Of a stretch of DNA of 64,000 nt, positions 24,985-35,814 are shown piece after piece. Within the stretch, counting starts at the first letter, position 1; each line of letters begins with the position of its first letter. The stretch covers positions 106,481,610 through 106,545,609 of the forward strand of contig NC_092859.1 of NCBI RefSeq assembly GCF_032062135.1. Reading direction: 5' to 3'. The translations under genes were made by a program, and so were the position numbers. The notes under the pieces were generated by a model, which was not told the origin of the DNA, searched no databases, and saw only the letters and a list, made by a program, of their open reading frames with translations. This stretch comes from Pyxicephalus adspersus. Its lineage: Eukaryota; Chordata; Amphibia; Anura; Pyxicephalidae.

Positions 24985-25115
24985 GAATCAGATTTATATA
25001 GCACCAACATATTATGCAGCACTGTACATTAAACAGGGGTTACAAATGACAGACAGATACAAACAGTGACACAGGAGGAGAGGACCCTGCCCAGAAGAGG
25101 TTAGAATCTAGGAAA
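24985..25115 (-). mobile_element. L2 3' UTR fragment
   Basis: Same order as at 1326: 'gatttatatagcaccaacat', 'gcagcactgtacatt', 'gacagacagatacaaacagtg', 'ggagaggaccctgccc', and ends at 'gaatctagg'. There is no long tail repeat, and several transitions mark decay at former CpGs. Confidence 0.78.
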
Positions 25116-25204
25116 TAAATAGCAAATTCCATATTTTGTGAAGTACAGGTTTTCGGTAATGTTGGATAATTAAATGGCATATAGCTTGTAATAAAGCTAT
25201 TTCA

Positions 25205-25262
25205 ATGGCCTAATATGGCCTAATATTGGCCAGTAATTGGCCTAATATTGGCCAATAATTTA
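25205..25262. repeat. Minisatellite-like tandem of a TGGCCTAATAT unit
   Basis: Five degenerate units contain 'ggcctaatat' or 'ggccagtaat' in a row. The repeat contains the self-complementary 'aatattggccaatatt'-like core. Confidence 0.7.
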
Positions 25263-25477
25263 CCTAAAATTTTACTGTTGAATGCTTTAGTAATTTCAAT
25301 ATGGATTACGATTTACTTATCAGTAGGTCTGAAGTGGATTCTTAGGCTGATTCCTCCAGTTTCCCCAAGGTAAGGCCAATGTCGGGGTGTTTGCATAGCA
25401 TTTCAATATATACACTGGGCAGTAATTGTATGGGTGTATGACACACTCTACAGAAAAACTCCAGCTGCATGTCTGCA

Positions 25478-25510
25478 ATGGTTTATTGTTATATTGTTAT
25501 ATTGTTGTAT
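25478..25510. repeat. Short TTATATTG tandem
   Basis: Three to four units of 'ttatattg' with small changes. Confidence 0.7.
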
Positions 25511-25719
25511 TTCAATGATGCAGTAAGGTGATCTTTAGAGGTTCTAAATTCAAAGTTTATTTTATAGAACAGAACATGTTAAAAATTAAAAAAAAAGAGG
25601 TTTCTCTTGTCACAGCAGCATAAGCAAAATAGAATATAAATTAGGATATAACATCCCTTCTCATTTTGCTCCTCTCTGAAACAGGTCTACCCATTGAAAG
25701 ATTTTCTCATTTCTGTTCC

Positions 25720-26123
25720 ACTAGCCAATAGGACTATCATATATAACCTCATCACACGCACGGATACGAGACTTTTCTAGAGCTGCCCCAACTCTCTGGA
25801 ATGGGCTTCCTCTTCCTGGTCGGCTTGCTCCTACTTTCTGCTCATTAAAAAGAGCGCTCAAAACCCATTTTTTTTCAAACTTGCCTACCCATCTTCTTCT
25901 GTCTTTTGAATCCATCACTACTTCTCACCACTACATATCTCACATCCTATTGTGTGTAAATTCCCCCACCTACTAGATTGTAAGCTCTTCGGGGGTCCTC
26001 TCCTCTTCCTGTGTCACTGTCTGTATTCGTCTGTCATCTGCAGCCCCTATTTAATGTACAGCGCTGCGTAATATGTTGGCGCTAAACAAATACTGTTTAT
26101 TAATATTAATAATAATAATACCA
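25720..26123 (+). mobile_element. 5'-truncated L2-type LINE, C-terminal coding end and 3' UTR
   Basis: The plus-strand frame reads ARIRDFSRAAPTLWNGLPLP, then further residues through FKRALKTHFF-like sequence (here LKRALKTHFFSNLPTHLL) to a stop near the UTR. This is the hallmark C-terminal block of L2-like LINEs. The UTR follows with 'ctagattgtaagctcttcgg', 'gtacagcgctgcgtaatat' and an (AAT)n tail. It is the best-preserved coding remnant of this subfamily here, in the opposite orientation to the copy at 1326. About 400 bases of a multi-kilobase element are present. Confidence 0.82.
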
Positions 26124-26562
26124 TGGACACCAACACACAAAATGGCTTTGTTTGTTTTAACTTAAACTTTGCTATAACTTAAGTAAAAATCATCTTTTTT
26201 AAACTGTAGTAAATCAGATTAGGCTGCTATATGTAAATAAGCTAACTATTAAAGAGAGCAAAAAATCCTCAAAAATGAAAATCTCTTCACAATCTACCTA
26301 GCATACATTACAGTAAAGTACTAATTCCTAGTTAAAGGGTAATTTTGACTTCTATTTAGTTCAAGCAGAAAGTCTGTATCGTATCTCTGAGCAGCACATA
26401 CTCCATACCCCTACCTCACAGACTTCAAACTCATGAGTGCACAGGATTCATTGTGGGTCATCTTTATTATTTAAAAGCAGAGCGTACAGAAAATGGAAGT
26501 GTTTATTCCTCCTCTGTTTAGAAAACCCATAAGTTTCAGTGGTACCAGTGTCGTTGATAAAC

Positions 26563-26945
26563 TTTTTTATTAAAGTAGAAGTGAACTAGTAAAAAACTGT
26601 AAGCAGGCAAGTTGTTTCTTGCAGAAGAGACAGTCACTGTCCAATCTGCAATAAAACCTTTTCTCACTCCCTTGCAGGTGCCAACATCTTCACCTTATAC
26701 TCTTTCAAATTCAGAATCTTTATCCATCTTTTTTGACCAGGCTAGAAAGATATAACTCTTGCGCATGAGCATGGGAGTTCATTCATTCCCAACAGCTAGG
26801 CGTATGAATACCTCTTTGTACATTGCAGAAATGATTTGCGAACAGACAGGTAAGTTAATTTTATAGCAGATTATGGTATTGTCTGTCCCTTCTGCAGTAA
26901 TGAACCTACCTACTCACATTATGTTCCTTTTAAAGTTTAACTCTT
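26563..26945. mobile_element. Foldback MITE with GCAGAAGAGACAG arms
   Basis: The left arm has 'aaagtagaagtgaac', 'gcaagttg', 'ttgcagaagagacag', 'caatctgcaataaaacc'. The right arm, reverse complemented, has 'aagagttaaactttaaaagg', 'ctgcagaagggacag', 'ataatctgctataaaa'. The arms are imperfect inverted repeats about 130 bases long separated by a unique centre with 'ttgcgcatgagcatggg'. No coding capacity. A relative with one arm lies at 42190-42400. Confidence 0.6.
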
Positions 26946-26949
26946 CTTT

Positions 26950-27955
26950 TGGTATTTTTATACATACCGATAGTTAAGCAATATCAGATTAAAAGATAAA
27001 TAAAATTATCCTGAAGCCATTTTGGTTTCTTTTTAATATTCCGAAAGTGCTGTGAAAAATGTAGGTTCACTTGTATTGGATAAATTGCCATAAGGGTTTG
27101 TGCCCGTATGGCTTTCAGTGTATTTTTTTGTATGTTGAGTCAGGTTGATGCATGTCAATTAGATCCTGGAAGTCCCAGTGCCATGATTACTTCTAATTCC
27201 CAGTCTAGCATTGACTAATCTTTACTTCTAGAAGCTAACTGGTTGCTTGTTTACTGAGGGAAAACTGCCTAAAAACTCATTTGGCATCAATGATATGATC
27301 TCACACAGTTACCAAAGAACCACAAGTATTTAAAAAATCTTGGCTGCCACTGAAAGCAGTAACTGTAAATTTTTTAGGAGGTCTGTTATTCTCACATTAG
27401 TGGGTTTCCTTGTGTATATTTTGTTGAGTAACGGTCTTATTACTAAGCAGAATAAACCAGGCAAAATATTCATCATAGAGCATGATGGTTTTCAGTGTTC
27501 CATCCCTTTAATCAAGCTCCAACTAGAATCCTTCCTGTGATTGTTTTGTAGCCAAATGGAACTTCATATGGGATTCTACCAAATAAAAGCAGTACAGGAA
27601 TTAGGCTGGATTTATTTAAAAAATCCCCTACTTACCACACTTACAAATGTTAAAGGATCTGATTATGTAAATGAAACAGCAGAAAACTATTTATTTTTAA
27701 ATGAATGTATACTTAGCCTGCATTTTAATTAAAGCTTGAGCATACGCAACACGCTTTCACATAGCCCTTCAACCTTTATTTTAGCATGCACTGCTGGTAG
27801 AACTAAATTATGCCTAGCGGGAATCAGACTTTTAAAAGCACAGAACACTTTAAACAAACGTATTATTAACGTTTTTAAACTATGAAGACTAATTGTGAAT
27901 CGCTTGAGTTGCACTGCTTCAGTAGTTCAGCTCACAGCACTCTCTCTCACACATT
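26950..27955. other. Unique DNA; a 131-codon frame with one stop at 27340-27732
   Basis: One plus-strand frame is open from 27340 to 27732 apart from a single TGA at 27538. It encodes a hydrophobic early segment but nothing I recognise. There is no codon-use or splice evidence, so I treat it as chance. No repeat family seen. Confidence 0.3.
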
Positions 27956-28129
27956 GGCCTGGATTTATTAAAGATCTTCAATACTGGAAAAGATAGACTA
28001 TCATGGGAGAACTTGGGTGATCCAGCAAACCTGGAATAGATTTATTAAAAATTGGTTTTTATTGCCAAATTGTTTCAATCCTGGACCAGATCCATTACCA
28101 GATCTTGGAGAGCCTTAATAAATCAGAAC
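27956..28129. mobile_element. Foldback element, GGCCTGGATTTATTAA family, both arms
   Basis: The left end is GGCCTGGATTTATTAAAGAT. The right end in reverse complement is 'ctgatttattaaggctctcc'. The centre holds 'caatcctggaccagatcc', as in the copy at 56269. The arms are more diverged than at 56269, and the inner part of the right arm is deleted. Confidence 0.75.
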
Positions 28130-30140
28130 CATTGCACATGGGCATTGCTAAACAAGCTACATTTGCATGCAGACCAGCCTGGGAAATGCTGCAAGTTTTA
28201 TTGCTTGTTGTGTGAAAATGCACGGGGCTAATCACCTTCAGCACAGGAGAGGGCTTTTTACAAGTGTGGAATGGAAAGAATGTTTGTTCACCTCATGTAT
28301 GTTTTTTCCCACAATATTCAAAATTAATATTATTAATATGTAAATTGTTTTATGATTTTTTCTGTGGGAATATTATTGCTGGAAATTAGCTTTAGACTAT
28401 ATTAGGGATATTACATTGTAAGCTTCTTTGATGGAAAGTTAGTGACATGATATTGGTAATGAGCTTTTTACATTCCCTTTGTGTTCACTTGCTTTATACA
28501 TATTTTTAACTTTGGTTTTTGCATCAACTTTATCTGGAGTCTTTTTTTTTATTTACTTCTAGCCGATTGGATACCAGGTGTAACCATCATGTGTAGTTTG
28601 GTATCATTAGATAAACAATTTTAAATATATATATTATATTCACAAACAGTGAATGTTGCTGTTGTATTTTCTTAACAATAACCTTAGGGCATGCAACTAT
28701 TCAGTGGCAGATGTAACCAACAGTAGGACCCTCTGCAGAACTGAATTGGAGCCCCCTGTTACATGATGACTTGGGGTTCCTGTGGGGGCCCATGTTGCCT
28801 AAGGAGAGTCCAGAGCCCTCATGCTGTGGCACACTTTACACCTCCCTATGTCTGACCCTGCATCTGTTCTATCTGATTCTGTTCCTTTAATAAAGCAGCC
28901 ACTCCAGTGTTAACAGAATAAATGTTTAGCATGGGGATGTTGTGCATTCATATTGATGCCTCTTGGGAAACCCACCTAAATGCCCCCTGTATGTAGGGAG
29001 TGAATTGGGTCCAGCAGATTGATTCCGGTAATGTATACTGCTATCTATTGGATCAAAACCATCCAATTCTTTGAGGATCATCTCGCCGTGCTCATGTTAA
29101 GGCTGTTCTACTGAACTGTTATACTTCTATTGGCACCAAGTATAGGTATTCTTTTGGAAAAAAAAATTAAATGCAACTTTTACAGATTTCAATGAAAAAT
29201 ACAACAATTGAAGCTGGTCTAATGTGCCTAGACTGATGTGATAAAGAACAGAAGAAAGATGTGCTGTGATTACTCAAAGAGGTCACTAATGCATAAACCT
29301 CATCACTCAACTGGAACATAATGATCTGCTCACTGGTTTCCAAATAGATACATAGTTAAAAGTCAGGTAAAATTAAAGTCTGATTAACTTTTGTAAGTTA
29401 GGAAAATATTACATCTCACTTTTACAGGAATACCAGTTGCTATGGCTACATTTTGTACTTTAGTTGTTTTTGCATGCTTTCAGCTACAAAGATCAGTAAA
29501 GGTTTTCTTAGCTAAACATTTACCTTTTGCTAATATTATGTCAATATTAATCATTTATCTTTTTTTAGCAATATTGATTAGTGCATTCACCAGTTTGGTT
29601 TATTTGAGCAACATAGAGCATTTCAAGATAGCAAGGCTGGAAGTCACTTGTTAGCATGGAAACCATTTTGATGTTTACTTATTGTGAATGTTTTATTTTA
29701 CAAAGTTGTTGTGAAGCAAAAACCTAAACATTACTCCATGTCTAAGTTCAGGAGACCTTAACTTCAATCCTAGATTGGATCACTTGTCTTCCCATAAAAC
29801 CTTAGCTCAGCTTGTCAAACGTACATCCAAAATATCTAAAATAATCTATTGTTTTATTGATTACTGCTTCTACTGTAATATTAGTAGTAGTAATAACTTC
29901 TACATATATTAATATTTGAATAAGCAAAAAGACAGCTGTGCTCTTTTATTCACTGGGACATACTATCACATTTAATGCAAGAACTTCAACTAAATGAATG
30001 TACATTTTTTAATGTAGTAACCCAGGGCAGCCAACTAAAATTTAATCTGCTGGGATCAGACTGATTCTACATGAATCCTTATTGATTGTTATACGATACT
30101 ACACATTGAAATAATCACTTAGGAATAAAACTTAAAAGGG
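28130..30140. other. Mostly unique DNA with one SINE scrap
   Basis: Apart from the SINE fragment listed separately, about 2 kb shows no clear family. The 70-codon hydrophobic frame at 29442-29654 is typical of T-rich DNA. Confidence 0.4.
28385..28475 (+). mobile_element. Decayed SINE fragment
   Basis: The order 'ttagggatattacattgtaa', 'gcttctttgatggaaagttag', 'tgacatgatattgg' parallels the SINE 3' half ('gggacattagattgtgagc...gggacagttagtgacatgac'). The terminal tail is lost. Confidence 0.55.
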
Positions 30141-30560
30141 TAGGCAATCCTTTTATGTATGGTAAAAATTAGCTTCTTTCTTTTTGGGGAAGTGGTTAAA
30201 ACCCTTCTTTAAAAAAGGGTAAAACCCCTCCCATCCTGTCTTTATTGCAGAGGTGATCAAGACTGAATGGGAGCGCAGAGCCTCCTGGAATCCATACGTC
30301 ATGCATCCCAGTAGGTTCTGGATGCTCCTTCTGTGCATGTCTGATCTTTTTTGATCATGTCGGAGCTTTTTCTTAAATGGGGAAAAATTTTTGATCTCAC
30401 ACATGCACAGTGAGATCAGAACTCTTTTTTTTTTTTCCCATCAACCGCAGACTACATCATCTGATCTTGTGCCTGCGCAGGGCAAGATCGGGTGATGCAG
30501 GCAGTATGTGGAAGAAGAGGAACGAATATGGCAACATCTGGCGCTAAGAACCCATGCTTT
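30140..30560. mobile_element. Interspersed repeat of the GATCTCAC/GCGCA family
   Basis: Holds 'cagagcctcctggaatcc', 'gtcatgcatcccagtagg', a palindromic 'gatctcacacatgcacagtgagatc'-type segment near 30393-30417, and 'gatcttgtgcctgcgcag' facing 'caagatcgggtgatg' near 30463-30497. It shares block order with 18265-18690 and 50855-51065. Several internal hairpins and no coding frame suggest a non-autonomous DNA element. Confidence 0.65.
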
Positions 30561-30847
30561 GATTTATAAAGTTCTCTCTGCTGGTCAAATAAGCACTTCT
30601 CTATTTAAAATACATCCCAGCCAAGATGGAACTAGGTAAGCCAATAGAATAGGTAGTCAGGAGTCTGAAGTTGTTGTTACTCTAATGCTTCTGATTTATA
30701 CCAGGATGTGAAGGTCCAAAGCTTTCCTTAAAATACTGTAAATTTCATGTAATGATATGAGAAAAAATAGCTTGAAATGTGAGCTTTATAATGGCTGAGC
30801 TGTACTAGTTAGTCAACTACAAACTCAACGGAAGTGAGATCAGAATA

Positions 30848-30950
30848 AATGATGTACTCGAGTCCGGACCGCGGTAATCCGCGATCGATGGCCGCGCGTA
30901 CTTTCGCGCTTCCAGCGAGCGCGGATTTTATTGATGAATCAGGGGCTTTG
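30848..30950 (-). mobile_element. CpG-rich hairpin element, inverted relative to the 49393 copy
   Basis: Reverse complement gives 'cccctgattcatcaataaaa', 'tccgcgctcgctggaagcgcg', 'ccatcgatcgcggattaccg', 'cggtccggactcgag', matching 49393-49480 nearly base for base. CpG density is far above the surroundings. The copy stops after 'gagtac', about half way through the longer copy. Confidence 0.75.
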
Positions 30951-31029
30951 TCTCAACATATTATTAGGCAGCGTAGTGTCAGTTACTGTATAAAATCCTC
31001 ACTGTGAGTTATTATTCACAAACAAAGCA

Positions 31030-31310
31030 AAAAAAAAAAAAAGAAATTTTTTGGAGCCTAGACAATTCAACTTCTGGAGCAAGCTGTGCTTTGACATGCA
31101 AAATTAAACAACTGCAGAGTTTGTCTTGATCATCTCAGCTGTGTTTAGCAAAATAATTTTTCAGCAACTCATGCAAACCACCCCTCCCCCCTATCAAGCC
31201 TCCATCCTGCACATGATGGGCTGGAAATCCCTGTCCCTACCTAGGAGTCGTCTGTATGTCGGATGCCCTTAACTCGGGGACTACCTGTATATGAGTTCGG
31301 CTTATCTTTA
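31030..31310. mobile_element. Probable interspersed repeat ending TAACTCGGGGACTACCTGTA
   Basis: The blocks 'agctgtgctttgacatgcaaaa', 'aacaactgcagagtttgtc' and the end 'gtatgtcggatgcccttaac', 'tcggggactacctgtat' resemble a repeat I recall from other amphibian sequence. No second copy is present in this window, so the call rests on recollection. Confidence 0.35.
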
Positions 31311-31319
31311 TGTGTCCTG

Positions 31320-33200
31320 AGTCCAGTCATTTGTTACCTTGCCAAACTCTTTATTATTGGTGATTGACAAGGGCAATATCACCCCCAATCAAAGGGGAAG
31401 CTGCTGACACCAACCCTAGCTAGTGCACACAGTGATCAGAAGTATAATGGGTTGGTGGCTATTAAATGCCTTAATTCTGCCTAACAACCACCAGCAAGTG
31501 GGTGCTCAACCTTCTTTTTATATTAACATTTGACAGAATGGGCTCACAACAAACACCAAGGAATGTTTGAAGAGAAAGCATGGAGGAGCTCTGGGAACCA
31601 GTCAGGTACAACGTATACTAATATGTTTACTAATATAAAGCTGAAAACAAATACATATATATATATATATATATAGGAATACTTTATTACAGACATTACT
31701 TTTTTACAGACATTGCAAATATAATATCATATATAAGAGTAAATATATTAGATAGATACATTTCCCTTACATTTTTGGGTTATGTAGTCCACTGTAGCAC
31801 AAAACATATTGAACATTGGCTTGCTGGCTGTATTTTTCCAGAATCTAGTCTTTAATCAAATATTTTGATAAAAAAGCATCTCTTTTGATGATATGGCACT
31901 ACCTGATAAATATGTGCCATATTACCCAAAGTTAGTCTTCTACAACACAAATGAGCATTTAAAGTTGTGGTAGTGATTCCTGGTGCAAAAAGAAATTACA
32001 ATATTACTTTTTGCGTTACCATCAAAGTGTAAACGCAAAGGAAATGTCAAAAGTTAAATGCAACTGAAAACTATTTTTCTCTTGCAGTGTTGCATTCCAT
32101 CTAATGTGTTGTTCTTCGATTAAAGATAGTAAGTGAAGCAAACTTTAGCAAAGACTAAGTACAATTTTCCAAGTTAAAAGACATAAATCAGATATGTGTA
32201 GCACTTGACTTATTTAACTTTCCAAACAAGCATTACACAATAATGGTAAGTTCACCAATTATTGTTTGTAGCAATATATATACATATATTACGAATTTAC
32301 TGCTCAATTCTGCCATAATTTTAGCATCGGATTATAAAAGATTAAATTATTTTAGCTAAGCTCAGCTACAGTAGTTGGCTGAAAGAATATAATGCCGTCT
32401 TGGTTCAGTAACATTTTATAGAACATTTTTGATTGCTTGGATATAGTAAGTTCCTGTCCGGATTAAATGTTTCTGACATAGATGCGTAAAAATTATCTGT
32501 AAAGATAAAGTATCTGTAAAGTCAAAGGAAAAAAAAAATCCAGCACTGCAAACTATAACTTCTAATTACAAGATTTCTATTAAAACAAGCAACAAAATTC
32601 ATTAAATTCCTTATTTTTGGGAAGCATAGACAGTAATGTGACTGCTGGGTTCTCTATGCTCCCCCTACCTCTGATGGCTAGGTGCAGACACTAAAAAGAC
32701 ATTCCAGGTCCCAGAACTTGCCACTTAAGCTGTAAAGGGCTGGGTAGGTGGTGAGTGACAGCAGCATAAAATGGAAACAATGCTGCCAATGACAATTGGC
32801 AATTGTCAATCAGAAGTCCAGGAGTTGCTGTCAGTCAATGTGTAAAGGGCTGGGCAGAATGCATATTAGGAATTAGGAGAAAACATTGGTACTACACATG
32901 TAAATGTGATGTCCATGATTGACCATGATATGATGGATCTGCTTAAGTTCCTAACAAGGTCAGAAAGGTATAGAAATGGTTCTTTATTTAGATTATTGGA
33001 AATGTTTTATGAGGTGCATTGTCCTCAACTATTCATTGTAGAGTTGACATGTTCTTCAACATTGTTCTCAAAGGTATATTACCAGTCTTGTTTATCCAAC
33101 AGTTTTTGACTATTATTTTATATGAACAGTAACAAGGGTCAATTAAACAAACTACCTTTATTTTAAGAACTGGGTAGAAAAGCAATACATACACGAATGC
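31320..33200. other. Mostly unique AT-rich DNA
   Basis: Contains an (AT)n at 31655-31676 and two copies of 'tgtaaagggctggg' (about 32731 and 32841) flanking a 'caattggcaattgtcaat' palindromic patch. Otherwise nothing recognised. Confidence 0.4.
31655..31676. repeat. (AT)n microsatellite
   Basis: Alternating AT run of about 22 bases. Confidence 0.9.
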
Positions 33201-33204
33201 TCCT

Positions 33205-33229
33205 GGGGGGGGGGGGCGAGGGGGCAGGG
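33205..33229. repeat. Poly(G) / G-rich tract
   Basis: A run of 12 G followed by further short G runs (33205-33229). It could form a G-quadruplex in single-stranded DNA. Confidence 0.85.
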
Positions 33230-33549
33230 TGTTCGGGTAAAGCAAAAAGCAAGTATAAAAAAAAAAAGAAAGCTTAAAAATAAGGCTGATAATTCACAGC
33301 ACATTTTCCTATAGAAATACATTAATAAAGAGATGTACTGAACATGGGGCTATGTACCAAATAATGAGATATATTATATGATAATGAACAGCAGAGGCAA
33401 GAATACAGTGTGTGTATCTGCTGGGAAAGATTTTGACTTAGATCACAACATGGTACAAAAAAAAGTTTCATCAATCAGAATCATTTCAACTTAAAACAGA
33501 ACCTAATATATAAAATGTATATACAATATAATAGTGTAATATATTAAAA

Positions 33550-33860
33550 AATTAAACAGAGAAAGAAATGTAAAAATATATATATGCTAAATAGTATGAT
33601 AAACAGCAGAGAATGTATCGGAATGCGTTGAAAGAAATAAATAAATGTGGTGTGTTGCAGAATGTAAGAAGACAGCAAAAGAAAGAAACTAAAGATGATA
33701 AATGGATCACATTGGTCCACAGGGGGAGAACTTGAGAAAACAGCATGTATAGGAAAGAAATATGCAGAAAAAAGTACGAATGTTCAAAGAAGAAAAACAG
33801 AATAAAGTTAATGGCAAAAGAGAGAAAACAGAAACATCTATAAAGAAATAGTTGAAGGCT
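33550..33860. repeat. Purine-rich A/G-biased stretch
   Basis: The plus strand is strongly A/G-biased. The bias leaves a 109-codon minus-strand frame rich in F, L, S and Y (33552-33881), which is a compositional artefact. Confidence 0.5.
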
Positions 33861-33904
33861 GATGCATCTATAGGGGCTCAATGATGCATCTATAGGGGCT
33901 CAAT
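33861..33904. repeat. Perfect 22-bp tandem duplication
   Basis: Two identical adjacent 22-base units, each beginning GATGCATCTATAGGGG. Perfect identity suggests a recent slip. Confidence 0.92.
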
Positions 33905-34059
33905 GACTCTGACTCTTGAAAAAAGATGGGCAATAGAACAAAAAAAATTACAGGTAAAACACAATAGAAAAAAGGCAGATAAACTGTTTCAAATATTTCA
34001 GTAAAGATTTTTTCTTACATATTTAGAGAAGGAAGTGTTACCTGCCATCCAATTATTAC

Positions 34060-34290
34060 AAAAGTAAACAAAAGACAGCTACACAGACATGGACATCTTG
34101 AAAAACAAGAATGGCAACACTCCAAGGTCCAAACCAATGTGTTTCAAAAATTGCTGCACAACATTCCATGTGCACAAAGTTCTGTTGTCAATGCATCACA
34201 TCCCTAGATTCTGCATAACTTCCCTGACGCGTTTTGCCTACCTTAGGGCTTAATCATGGAGAAAGGAAACTAAGGTAATGACAAACACTG
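34060..34290. other. Possible old repeat with GACGCGTTTTGCC motif
   Basis: The segment 'cctgacgcgttttgcctacc' followed by 'ttagggcttaatcatgg' resembles an 'acgcgtttcgcc...cttcatcag' repeat I recall from vertebrate genomes. Only one copy is in this window and its limits are unclear. Confidence 0.3.
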
Positions 34291-35777
34291 GGCAATGTAC
34301 AAAGAAAGCCATGTTGCCAATTGTTTAAAAAAAAAGATTTAATTAGTTCCTAAATTTAGGAAAATGATTCTAGAACACATTTTCGACCATAGTGTTTTTT
34401 AAGACATGGAAGACTCCAAAATAATGAATACTGGGTATATACGAAGATTTCAAAAGTAAAAAAATTAAGGAAAAAACAGTCAAGAAAAAAATTTAAAGCA
34501 ACCACAAGTTGCACAAAGCTCTACATGTTCTGTAGTACTATGAAGTAGCTACGTGACGACGACAACTGGACAATATCAAAGAAAAGGTTTCAGGGGAAAA
34601 AAAGTGTCACTCCAATAGCTGTCTTGAAGTCTGGTTTTAGTTGGTACTCATGAAAGTCTTATTTTATTCTTGGTGGTTATGAAGCAGGAGCCCTTACTGA
34701 ATGATGTTAACAACATGACCTAGGAGATTATTTGAAATGGGCATTAGCCTAGGGTTTCATTGAAGTAAAGTATGCACCATACCTGTGATTTTTGCATGAA
34801 AGGACTTTTATGCTTTCATAAACAGCCACATAATGCAAAGATTGAATGTACAAATGTGGCTGTTGAAACATTGACATTTACAAGTCTCTAGACTCTCAGC
34901 ATGTTTGAATAATAAATACAACTTGAACAACCTTGGTAAGTGTGTATATTTGAAGGGAGCCCAAATGGTTTAAAAGTGTCTAGTTATAAGGCAGATGCCT
35001 CAAAGTAATCATGATCTTTTCTGCATACCCTTACTTATCCTCAAAAAAATGCCAAATGGGAGGTATATAATTACTGTATTTTTATCATTTTGTTCTTTTC
35101 AAAGCACAAAATGTAAATTTCAATTTTATACGTAATATTTGTCAATTTAAATGTTTAGAAATGAAGTTGAATTCATCTTTGGTGGTTAATCAAAAGAAAA
35201 GTGTTCAAGTGGTCTATGCTATTATATTTACTATTGTAATATTATAAAACTTTAATTTACTTACCGTATAAACTTACTTGTACTTACTATATGAATCAGC
35301 TTATTTGCTTGTAAACTGTGTCTAATGAAATGAAATGTATTATCAGCATTTATAAAATCAGTCTTATTTCACATGAAAACCAGACATGAATATATATATA
35401 AATGTCCTAATTTTTCTGCATTTGATGGCAGCAGAATACATGGTCATAACTTTGTGCACACTTGGCTGTGTAGAGATTTCCTTAACAATCTTCAAATGAT
35501 TCTTCAAAATGCTCACTACATGTCTGCCTTTTTTTCTTCTTCTACGATTTCCCACTAATATGTTCCATATGGAGAACCCTTAAAACAGTCCACATATGTA
35601 GCTCATGAAAAGGAATTATTTTCAAAGGGATTACACAGGTGTAGGACCTTCAATAGAATAACTAGCTAACAGACAGGTCATAGTCATAATTATACAACAG
35701 ATAATATTCCAACTTATTAGAGTATTCAGTGTCAGGAAACATTTTGTAAGAAGCTGTATTTTTTCTGTCATTATAAT

Positions 35778-35814
<37 letters not shown>

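Noticed and set aside
27340..27732. 131-codon frame with a single internal stop and hydrophobic start
   Set aside because: No family resemblance, no splice-site or codon-bias support. One-stop frames of this size occur by chance in 64 kb.
29442..29654. 70-codon hydrophobic frame
   Set aside because: T-rich DNA gives hydrophobic translations; no other evidence of coding.
33552..33881. 109-codon minus-strand frame resembling a membrane protein
   Set aside because: It arises from A/G-biased plus-strand DNA, and F/L/S/Y enrichment follows from composition. It also overlaps a recent tandem duplication.
34180..34260. Named repeat containing ACGCGTTTTGCC
   Set aside because: Only one copy is visible and I could not define its limits, so it is listed as a weak possibility rather than a named family.
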